Origin: Prevotellaceae bacterium
GTDB taxonomy: Bacteria > Bacteroidota > Bacteroidia > Bacteroidales > UBA932
DNA length: 8,058 nucleotides
Assembly: GCA_031288885.1 (NCBI GenBank)
Contig: JAITQP010000051.1
Coordinates: 1-8,058 of the forward strand
Direction of reading: 5' to 3'
The notes under the pieces are model-generated. The model searched no databases and had not been told where the DNA came from. It was given only the letters and a program-made list of their open reading frames with translations. Below are positions 1 through 5,287 of the stretch, piece by piece. How positions within the stretch are numbered: position 1 is the first letter of the stretch; each line of letters opens with the position of its first letter. The position numbers and the translations under genes are program-made.

Positions 1-42
1 CGTTTTGCCCAAGCGCCTTAGCGTAGCCATAGCCTTTCCCAT
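1..42 (-). CDS. Possible first codons of the next minus-strand gene (partial)
   Basis: An ATG at 40-42 (or in-frame at 28-30) opens a minus-strand frame that runs without a stop to the window edge, beginning MGKAMATLRR. A TAnnTTTG-like box (TATTTTTG, plus-strand 68-75) lies 25 bp upstream. Fourteen codons are too few to recognise a family, and no good -33 element is visible. This is a suggestion, not a firm call. The rest of 43-181 shows no gene I can support. Confidence 0.2.
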   Translation of the reverse strand, partial: MGKAMATLRRLGKT

Positions 43-67
43 TTCGTTTTTGCTAACGTTTTGGGCG

Positions 68-75
68 CAAAAATA
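68..75 (-). promoter_or_regulatory. Possible -7 box downstream of aroA
   Basis: The minus strand reads TATTTTTG, matching TAnnTTTG. It lies beyond the aroA hairpin and before a frame opening at 42. The bases where a -33 TTG should be are G-rich and do not match, so the site is weak. Confidence 0.25.
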
Positions 76-166
76 CGCCGCCGCCGCGCCCCCACCCGCC
101 TACAGCGGACGGAAAGGCACAACCATTCTACCAAATGCCCAATTTTACCGACGAACGGAGGAGGTG

Positions 167-189
167 ATGATTAATGGTGCATTAATCAT
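167..189. repeat. 10-bp perfect inverted repeat just after aroA
   Basis: ATGATTAATG at 167-176 and CATTAATCAT at 180-189 are exact reverse complements separated by GTG. In the aroA transcript they would form a 10-bp hairpin with a 3-nt loop starting within the last aroA codons. It is AU-rich and has no following U-tract, so it is not a standard intrinsic terminator. It could still protect the mRNA 3' end or simply result from inverted heptamers. Confidence 0.6.
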
Positions 190-200
190 TAATCATTAAT
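180..200 (-). repeat. Three ATTAATG heptamers spanning the aroA stop codon
   Basis: The coding strand has three perfect tandem copies of ATTAATG (plus-strand CATTAAT at 180-186, 187-193 and 194-200). They encode the aroA C-terminal residues and its TAA stop. A fourth copy lies inverted at 170-176. Because 7 is not a multiple of 3, each added or lost unit would shift the frame and change the end of the enzyme. Confidence 0.85.
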
Positions 201-1447
201 TTCATTGCTTTCCAAAATTCTGGGTAAGATTTTTCTACGCTTTCGGCTTGGTCAATGGTCACCGTTCCACTTGCGCGCAGGCCTGCGGTGGCGAGCGCCA
301 TGGCAATGCGGTGGTCGTTGTGCGAGCTCACGCGTCCGCCGGTGATGCGTCCGCCGGTGATGAGCATTTCGTCGCCGCAAAGCGCGACGCCTATTCCCAG
401 CGCTCCAAACTCCTTTTGGAGGGTGAGCGCGCGGTTGCTCTCCTTGTGCGCCAAGCGCGACGCGCCTTTCACAACGCTCACGCCCTCGCAGCACGACGCG
501 AGCGCAACAAGGGCGGGAAACAGGTCGGGACAGTCGGTAGCGTCGAAGGTAAAGGCGCGCAGGGGGGCGTGCGAGGCGGTCACCGCGCTTTGCCCGCTGC
601 CGCTGGGCTCCACGTCCACCCGCGCTCCGGCGAGCTTCAGCGCCGTCAGCATTTCCCTATCGGCCTGCGGCGAGGCGAGGTTCAGGTTTTCCACCGTGAC
701 GCTTCCGGCAATGGCGCCCGCCACCAGCAGGCACGACGCGCCGCTCCAGTCGCCCTCCACGCTGTAGGAGCACGCCGCGTAGCGTTGCTGCCCGCCAATG
801 CGGAAGATTTCGTAATTCTCGTGCTCTACGCTAACCCCAAACGAGCTGAGCAGCTCCACCGTAAGGTCAACGTAGGGCTTGCTCTTCAGGTTGCTCACGC
901 GCACCGTGGAGGGTTGCTGCGCCAGCGGGAGCGCCATCAGCAGGCCGGTGAGCAGCTGCGAGCTCACGCTCCCGTCGATGCTCGCCTCGCCGCCCCGCAG
1001 CCTGCCCTGCACGCGGATAGGCAGCAACCCGCCGGTGGTGGCAACGGTCGCGCCCAAGCTCCGCAGGGGCTCCTCCACCATGCCCATGGGTCGGGCGGCA
1101 AGCGAGCCACCCCCGCTGACCCTCACCGGCTGGGGAAGCAGCGCGGCTACGGGCGTCACCATGCGCGTCAGCAGCCCCGATTCGCCGCAAAAGAGCGATA
1201 TTTCCTCTGCGCTGTTGGCAAAAAAATCGGAGGTGATGAGGTAATCGCTACCTCGCTGCTCCACCCGCGCCCCCAGCGCCTGCGCAACGTCCAGCGCGGC
1301 TTGCGTGTCGCTGCACAAGGTCAGGTTTCGCAGCGTGCTTGTGCCGCCGGCGAGCAGGGCTGCCACAACGGCGCGCTGCGCCGCGCTTTTGGAGGCGGGC
1401 GCGGCAATGCGCCCGTTAGCGGTGGAGAATGTTACTGATTTCGTCAT
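182..1447 (-). CDS. aroA: 3-phosphoshikimate 1-carboxyvinyltransferase (EPSP synthase)
   Basis: This cytoplasmic enzyme transfers enolpyruvate from PEP to shikimate-3-phosphate, step 6 of chorismate synthesis. The 421 residues are full length for the family. Visible landmarks are S19-K20-S21 and R25 (substrate-binding ASKS..QR), CGESG at 87-91 followed by R95 (PEP-site loop), R119-P120, S162-S163-Q164, VEGDWSGAS at 230-238, P307-D308 (general base region), H334-K335-E336 with R339, N377-D378-H379-R380, and K406 near the C-terminus. The PEP loop reads GESGLLTRM rather than the E. coli GNAGTAMRP; glyphosate response cannot be judged from this. The start lies 32 bp inside the aroE-aroK gene, and K20 sits at almost the same depth as K22 in E. 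coli, which supports this start. The last residues (LMIND) and the stop codon are written in a heptamer repeat array. A 15-bp perfect duplication encodes ITGGR twice at about 363-372. Confidence 0.97.
   Translation of the reverse strand: MTKSVTFSTANGRIAAPASKSAAQRAVVAALLAGGTSTLRNLTLCSDTQAALDVAQALGARVEQRGSDYLITSDFFANSAEEISLFCGESGLLTRMVTPVAALLPQPVRVSGGGSLAARPMGMVEEPLRSLGATVATTGGLLPIRVQGRLRGGEASIDGSVSSQLLTGLLMALPLAQQPSTVRVSNLKSKPYVDLTVELLSSFGVSVEHENYEIFRIGGQQRYAACSYSVEGDWSGASCLLVAGAIAGSVTVENLNLASPQADREMLTALKLAGARVDVEPSGSGQSAVTASHAPLRAFTFDATDCPDLFPALVALASCCEGVSVVKGASRLAHKESNRALTLQKEFGALGIGVALCGDEMLITGGRITGGRVSSHNDHRIAMALATAGLRASGTVTIDQAESVEKSYPEFWKAMKLMIND
332..361. repeat. 15-bp perfect tandem duplication inside aroA
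   Basis: Two identical 15-bp units (332-346 and 347-361) encode ITGGR twice at about residues 363-372, shortly before the substrate-binding NDHR motif. The unit length keeps the frame. It may be a recent slippage event or a natural repeat in a surface turn; total enzyme length is within the family range. Confidence 0.75.
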
Positions 1448-2714
1448 AAATAAGTCGGCTAACCTGTACTTCGCTGCGGCAGGTGGTGTTTACGAGCATC
1501 CACGCCGTTTTTGCGTACTGCGATTTTCGTTTTTCAAATAGCTCTTCCGCGGCCTGCTGCGGGTTGGCGTGCCGCGCCAGCAGCGGGCGCGTGCTAACGT
1601 CAATGCGGCTCAGGCAGCATGCGGGCGGGGCGTAAATCCAAATGGCAATGCTGTTTTCCTTGAGCAGCTTGCTGAGGAGCGGCTGCGTAACCGCGCCGCC
1701 GCCGCACGAAATAACGGTTGGCGTTGCGCTTGCCAAAGCGTCCTCAAGCGCCATCCGCTCCTGCTCCCTAAAGTACGCCTCGCCCTTTTCGCCTATCAGC
1801 TGGGGGATGCTTGCGCCGCACCTCGCCTCCAGCGCCGCGTCGACGTCCAGCACGGGCATACCCAGCAGGCTTGCCAGCGCCGGCGCAACGGCGCTCTTCC
1901 CCGACCCCATAAACCCGATGAGCGAAATGTGGCGGGGCAACGCTTTCAGCAGCGGGGATTTCTCCATGCTTTCCACGTCAGGCTCCAGCCCCGTGAACTT
2001 GCGGTACGCAGGCGCGCCCTGATGCAGCAGCCACCCTGCGCCGTCGATGAACGTGCAGCCTGCCCGCCGCGCCTTGTCCCGCAGCGCGGAGCCGTGGTAA
2101 ATAGCGTCGAAGATGACGTGCTGCGGCGTGAGCCACGCTTCGTTGAGCGCGTCCACGTGCGGGTAGAGCGTGCTTACGATGAGGTCGGCTTGCGGGGCGA
2201 TGGCGGCCACCTCGTCCAGCCCAACGCCGCTGCACCCAATGCTTTGCGCCAGCCGGCGGGCTTTGTCTACCGTGCGGTTGGCAATGACCACAACGCCGCC
2301 CGCCGCGCGCAGCGCATACGCGGCTGCACCGCCCGCACCGCCCGCGCCCAGCACCAAGCAACGCTTTCCGGCAACCGTCACGCCGGCTTTTTCGAGGCTG
2401 CCCGTCACGCCAAAGATATCGGTGTTGTAGGCGCACTTCTTGCCGCCCTCCACCACCCACGTGTTGCAGGCGTTGAGCGTCTGCACCTCCGGCGCCCGAA
2501 CGTCCGCCAGCCTCGCCATATCGCCCTTGAAGGGCGCGGTAATGTTCATCCCGCTCAACCCCAGCTCGCCAAACAGCCACGCCGCCTCCTCCGCCGACTG
2601 CGCAGCCATGCGAAAGTAGGCAAAGTCGTCGGCGTGCAGCGGGTAGGCGGCGGCAAATAAAGCGGGGCTTTTGCTATGCAGCACAGGCGCTCCGGTAACG
2701 GCAAAAAGATGCAT
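1416..2714 (-). CDS. aroE/aroK: Bifunctional shikimate dehydrogenase-shikimate kinase fusion
   Basis: One 432-residue frame holds two consecutive pathway enzymes. Residues 1 to about 245 are an NADP-type shikimate 5-dehydrogenase: S14-K15-S16 (shikimate binding), NITAPFK at 57-63 with catalytic K63, N97-T98-D99, the GAGGAGGA dinucleotide loop at 123-130, N146-R147-T148 (typical of NADP preference) and Q232 in GWLLHQG. A short linker (about 246-261) follows. Residues 262-432 are a shikimate kinase: Walker A GFMGSGKS at 267-274, DVD at 290-292, R316 in the FRE motif, GGG at 338-340, the lid RPLLAR at 376-381 and R396. Both active sites look intact, so the product should reduce 3-dehydroshikimate and then phosphorylate the shikimate formed. 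The start is 8 bp after aroD and has no Shine-Dalgarno. M250 in the linker (ATG at 1965-1967) could also allow a separate kinase of 183 residues. Confidence 0.96.
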   Translation of the reverse strand: MHLFAVTGAPVLHSKSPALFAAAYPLHADDFAYFRMAAQSAEEAAWLFGELGLSGMNITAPFKGDMARLADVRAPEVQTLNACNTWVVEGGKKCAYNTDIFGVTGSLEKAGVTVAGKRCLVLGAGGAGGAAAYALRAAGGVVVIANRTVDKARRLAQSIGCSGVGLDEVAAIAPQADLIVSTLYPHVDALNEAWLTPQHVIFDAIYHGSALRDKARRAGCTFIDGAGWLLHQGAPAYRKFTGLEPDVESMEKSPLLKALPRHISLIGFMGSGKSAVAPALASLLGMPVLDVDAALEARCGASIPQLIGEKGEAYFREQERMALEDALASATPTVISCGGGAVTQPLLSKLLKENSIAIWIYAPPACCLSRIDVSTRPLLARHANPQQAAEELFEKRKSQYAKTAWMLVNTTCRSEVQVSRLIYDEISNILHR

Positions 2715-2722
2715 AAATTAAT

Positions 2723-3358
2723 TTAGGAGTTAATTAACCGAGCTATTTCATTCATATGCTCCGCCGTGATTTGCCCGGGCGCAGCCTCCAAGCCCGCCGA
2801 CGACGAGGCGTAGGTGAACGGCGCGCCAAGGTAGAGGCACGCCACGCGGGTAATCTTTCCGGCGTCGCCCATGGCAAAGGCGACCAAATCCTTTTCGCCC
2901 TCGTAGAGCGATAGGACTCGCGCGCTGTCGTGCGCCGAGCGGGCGGTGGTAACCAGCTTCACCACGTCGGCGCCCACGCTGCGGCAGCGGGCAGCTATCT
3001 GCCGCAGCTCCGGCAAGGCGGGCGTTTGCTCAAAGTTGTGGTACGATATGATGACCTTGCAGCCGTGCTCTTTGGCAAGCTCCACCAGCGGTTGGCGGTA
3101 GGCTTCGCTCGCCTCCACCTCAACATCCACATAGCTGGCCCCGTGCCGAACGGCGAATTGCAGCTGCTGCAAGCGCTCGGCGTCGCCAAACTTCCCCCCG
3201 CGGCAGGTGACAACCGACAACGACGGGTAGCAAAGTAGCTGCTTCACCTGCTCCAAGCCCAGCTGCATGAGGTCAAGCCGCAGCTCGACCATTGCGCTGC
3301 GCTGCGCTATGCGGCAGCAGGCGGAGTAGTCGGAGGTGATAATGCTGGTGCAAACCAT
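2723..3358 (-). CDS. aroD: Type I 3-dehydroquinate dehydratase
   Basis: This enzyme dehydrates 3-dehydroquinate to 3-dehydroshikimate through a Schiff-base lysine, step 3 of the pathway. Its 211 residues are slightly short for the usual 220-250 of class I enzymes, but the barrel motifs are complete. They are E25-x-R27-x-D29 (substrate-binding ELRLD), catalytic H107 in ISYHNF, Schiff-base K134 in DVVKLV, R171 in KITR before a glycine-alanine-proline turn, and Q196 in AAPGQ. The fold is therefore type I (AroD), not the small type II AroQ. The gene follows aroB by 54 bp and precedes the aroE-aroK fusion by 8 bp. The region before its ATG reads TTCCTAATTCCCC on the coding strand and offers no Shine-Dalgarno. 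The C-terminus RLINS runs into an AT-rich junction. Confidence 0.96.
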   Translation of the reverse strand: MVCTSIITSDYSACCRIAQRSAMVELRLDLMQLGLEQVKQLLCYPSLSVVTCRGGKFGDAERLQQLQFAVRHGASYVDVEVEASEAYRQPLVELAKEHGCKVIISYHNFEQTPALPELRQIAARCRSVGADVVKLVTTARSAHDSARVLSLYEGEKDLVAFAMGDAGKITRVACLYLGAPFTYASSSAGLEAAPGQITAEHMNEIARLINS

Positions 3359-3361
3359 GGG

Positions 3362-3375
3362 GAATTAGGAATTAA
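3362..3375 (+). repeat. Two heptamers of the GAATTAR family before aroD
   Basis: The plus strand carries GAATTAG then GAATTAA, the same unit as in the array before aroB but in the opposite orientation relative to the genes. It begins 4 bp upstream of the aroD start codon. Two copies alone could be chance; the match to the longer array makes it more credible. Confidence 0.55.
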
Positions 3376-3386
3376 GACCAAGAGCT

Positions 3387-3402
3387 AAAAAAAACTAAAA
3401 AA
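3387..3402. other. Phased A-tracts in the aroB-aroD spacer
   Basis: The plus strand has A8 (3387-3394) and A6 (3397-3402), whose starts are 10 bp apart, the helical repeat expected for intrinsically bent DNA. On the coding strand they are T6 then T8 just after the aroB stop codon, preceded by only weak stem potential (CTGCAG/CTGTAG with one wobble, some 9 nt before the T-run). Partial transcription termination is possible but poorly supported. Confidence 0.35.
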
Positions 3403-3412
3403 CTATCCAGAA

Positions 3413-4444
3413 CTACAGGATTACTGCAGGTTTGTCGACTGACAGTAGGTAGCTTAGCGCGGCAAAGGCCATTTCGCGGACTTCGCAACGCCCTATGCCT
3501 ACCGGCAAGACTACGTGAATGGCTTCTCCGCTTTTCTTTTTATCCTTGCGCATGGCGGCGCACAGCGCGGGGGTTGGGACGTCCACCGTGGTGGGCAGGG
3601 TGAGGCGCTGCAAAATGCTTTCGACCCTTTTTTGCTCGCCAGCGCTCATCAGGTTCAGCATAACCGCCAGCTGCGCAACTTTGCACAAGCCAACGCTTAC
3701 CGCCTCGCCGTGCGTGAGCGCTGTATTCTTTTCGATGGCATGGGCAAAGGTGTGCCCAAGGTTGAGCTTGCGCCGCTCGCCCTGCTCCCGCTCATCCACC
3801 GCCACGATGTCCGCCTTGATTTTCACCGCCTCGTACACCAGATGCTCGAGCGTTTGCGGGTCTTTTTGCAGGGCTTTCTCCGCATTTTCCTCCAAGTAGG
3901 CAAAAAGCGAAGCGTCGGCAATCATTGCCGCCTTCACGATTTCCGCAAAGCCCGCCACAAGCTCCCGCTGGGGCAGCGTGGACATGCTCTGCGGGTCGCA
4001 TATCACCAGCTGCGGCTGCGCAAACACGCCCAGCATGTTTTTGTAGCCTTTGTGGTTCACGCCGTTTTTTCCCCCCACGCTCGCATCCACCTGCGAGAGC
4101 AGCGAGGTGGATACAAAGCCAAACGGCAAGCCCCGCATGAAAACAGAGGCCGCAAACCCCGCCACATCGCACACAATGCCGCCCCCCACGCCAAGTATGA
4201 ACGTCCTGCGGTCGGCCTCCAGCCGCACGAGCTCGGAGGTAACGTGGTCGATGGTGGCAAGCGTTTTGTTCGGCTCGCCCAGCCCTATTTCGATGGTTGG
4301 AAAAGCGTCGCACAGCGCGCTGTAGTGCCTGCGCACGTTGCCGTCGGTGATGATGATAACCTGCGACGAGGGTAAATATTCACGTATATTGTCAGCGGAC
4401 TCGCCTATCAGGATGCGCGACCCGTGGAGGGATATTTGCTTCAT
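3413..4444 (-). CDS. aroB: 3-dehydroquinate synthase
   Basis: This NAD- and metal-dependent enzyme converts DAHP to 3-dehydroquinate, step 2 of the pathway and the first present here. At 343 residues it is of normal length. Features seen are GEPNKT at 56-61, the NAD-binding GVGGG at 85-89 followed by D93, R104-G105, the block STSLLSQVDASVGGKNG at about 112-128 with D120, K126 and N127, metal ligand E168 in GFAEIVK, metal ligand H231 in NLGHTFAHAIE, metal ligand H245 in HGEAVSVG, and a late basic K300-D301-K302-K303 segment. The frame starts with the conserved short N-terminal strand, and no better start is seen. It lies 52 bp after the TPM gene, a gap made almost wholly of heptamer repeats. 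The repeats supply a purine-rich AGGAATAGG stretch just before the ATG that might aid ribosome binding. Confidence 0.97.
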   Translation of the reverse strand: MKQISLHGSRILIGESADNIREYLPSSQVIIITDGNVRRHYSALCDAFPTIEIGLGEPNKTLATIDHVTSELVRLEADRRTFILGVGGGIVCDVAGFAASVFMRGLPFGFVSTSLLSQVDASVGGKNGVNHKGYKNMLGVFAQPQLVICDPQSMSTLPQRELVAGFAEIVKAAMIADASLFAYLEENAEKALQKDPQTLEHLVYEAVKIKADIVAVDEREQGERRKLNLGHTFAHAIEKNTALTHGEAVSVGLCKVAQLAVMLNLMSAGEQKRVESILQRLTLPTTVDVPTPALCAAMRKDKKKSGEAIHVVLPVGIGRCEVREMAFAALSYLLSVDKPAVIL

Positions 4445-4450
4445 AACAAA

Positions 4451-4499
4451 CCTATTCCTAATTCGTAATTCCTAACTCGTAATTCCTAACTCTTAACTA
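4451..4499 (-). repeat. Heptanucleotide tandem array between the TPM gene and aroB
   Basis: On the coding strand five clean 7-bp units of the form GARTTAS follow each other (GAGTTAG, GAATTAC, GAGTTAG, GAATTAC, GAATTAG; plus-strand 4458-4492). A degenerate unit flanks them on each side. G/A at position 3 and C/G at position 7 alternate partly in step, giving a 14-bp higher period over the first four units. The array fills nearly the whole 52-bp spacer and overlaps the TPM stop codon at its upstream end. It resembles the short tandemly repeated heptamers known from cyanobacteria; function unknown. Confidence 0.85.
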
Positions 4500-5285
4500 C
4501 CATCGTCCGCCGGCGCCGCCGCCACCGGACAATCCGCCGCCGCCGCCAAATCCTCCGCCGCTAAAGCCGCCGCCGCCAAACCCACCGGAGGAGCCGCTCC
4601 TGCCTCTTCCGCCAAAAAGAAACGGGAGAAAGAAAATGGCGTCGCCTGCGCCACTGCCCTTGTCGCTGCCGCCGTTGTTGCCGCCCTTGCGTCCGGAAAG
4701 AAAAATGATAATGAGCAGCACAAAAATAGCCAGCGGAATAAGGCTTCCGGACATGCTGCCGTCTTTGGCGGATTTCTCCGCCTTGTACTCCCCTGAGGCG
4801 TAGGCGATAATGGCGTTCACGGCGTTGTCTATACCCGAGTAGTAATCTTCGCGCCGGAAGTGCGGTATCATCACCTGCTCCACGATGCGCTTGCAGTAGG
4901 CGTCCGGCAGCACGCCCTCCATCCCGTAGCCCGTGCCGATAAACACGTCGCCGTGCTCCCCGCCCCGCTTGGGCTTAACGAGGATGAGCACGCCGTTGTT
5001 TTTTTCCTTTTGCCCTATCCCCCACTCCTTAAAAAACAGGGGCGAGAGCTGCGCGAGCGTGTACCCGTCGGCGCCGGCAATGGTGATGAGGTATATTTGG
5101 GTGGAAGTTGTATCGTGGTAGCCGCGCAGCTTACGCTCCAGCGCTTGCTGCTCCTGCGGCGCAAGCGTGCCGGCAAAATCGTTCACCAAGCGCGGCGGCT
5201 GCATGGGCTTTGGGAGGCTTTGCCCCAAGGCTGACCCAGCGATAAGCAGCGCCGCTAAGCAGCTCCATAGCTTCATCGTCGTCAT
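4497..5285 (-). CDS. TPM-domain (YgcG-like) membrane protein with glycine-rich tail
   Basis: The 262-residue protein starts with a signal peptide (hydrophobic about 6-20, likely cut near ALG/Q at 21-22). A TPM domain follows at about 33-165, with VNDFAG at 34-39, the W88-G89-I90-G91 and NNGVL (96-100) block, a G-x-G-x-E segment (118-123) and LPD at 126-128. Next come a strong transmembrane helix (about 182-197), a second short hydrophobic stretch (216-224), and a Gly/Ser/Phe-rich tail ending in GRW, as is common in this family. The domain is therefore probably exported and anchored. TPM domains were named for TLP18.3, Psb32 and MOLO-1; phosphatase activity is reported for some plant members, while the bacterial function is poorly defined. 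The start is 2 bp after the lemA stop, with a good GGAGGTGA motif upstream. Pairing with LemA is frequent in bacteria and suggests a shared envelope role. Confidence 0.9.
   Translation of the reverse strand: MTTMKLWSCLAALLIAGSALGQSLPKPMQPPRLVNDFAGTLAPQEQQALERKLRGYHDTTSTQIYLITIAGADGYTLAQLSPLFFKEWGIGQKEKNNGVLILVKPKRGGEHGDVFIGTGYGMEGVLPDAYCKRIVEQVMIPHFRREDYYSGIDNAVNAIIAYASGEYKAEKSAKDGSMSGSLIPLAIFVLLIIIFLSGRKGGNNGGSDKGSGAGDAIFFLPFLFGGRGRSGSSGGFGGGGFSGGGFGGGGGLSGGGGAGGRW
4503..4613 (-). repeat. Low-complexity GGC-rich stretch encoding the glycine-rich tail
   Basis: This stretch encodes about residues 225-261 of the TPM protein, mainly GGFGGGG-like units with Ser and Phe. At DNA level it is a run of near-repeated CCGCCGCC on the plus strand and so is prone to slippage. 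Similar Gly-rich ends are typical of TPM/YgcG proteins, so it is normal for the family. Confidence 0.8.
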
Positions 5286-5287
5286 GC

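Noticed and set aside
5..199. Plus-strand 64-codon frame starting with TTG, with a hydrophobic N-terminal half
   Set aside because: The start is a TTG at the window edge, the tail is encoded by the heptamer array, it runs against the aroA end, and no family is recognisable.
159..199. Strong Shine-Dalgarno-like GGAGGAGGTGA on the plus strand followed by an ATG
   Set aside because: The ATG opens only a 10-codon frame made of heptamer sequence; more likely coincidence than a gene.
248..1438. 396-codon plus-strand frame opposite aroA
   Set aside because: Low-complexity Arg/Ala/His-rich protein with no domain; a mirror of the high-GC third codon positions of aroA.
1569..2660. 363-codon plus-strand frame opposite the aroE-aroK gene
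   Set aside because: Same type of antisense shadow, with no motif; the minus-strand gene has complete active sites.
4445..4460. TAGGTTTG on the coding strand as a -7 box for aroB
   Set aside because: It fits TAnnTTTG but ends 2 bp before the aroB ATG, so transcription would start inside the gene; no later start codon looks plausible.
4493..4723. 76-codon minus-strand Ala-rich frame within the TPM gene
   Set aside because: It is a frame-shifted reading of the glycine-rich tail; the TPM frame has a signal peptide, domain motifs and the family-typical C-terminus.
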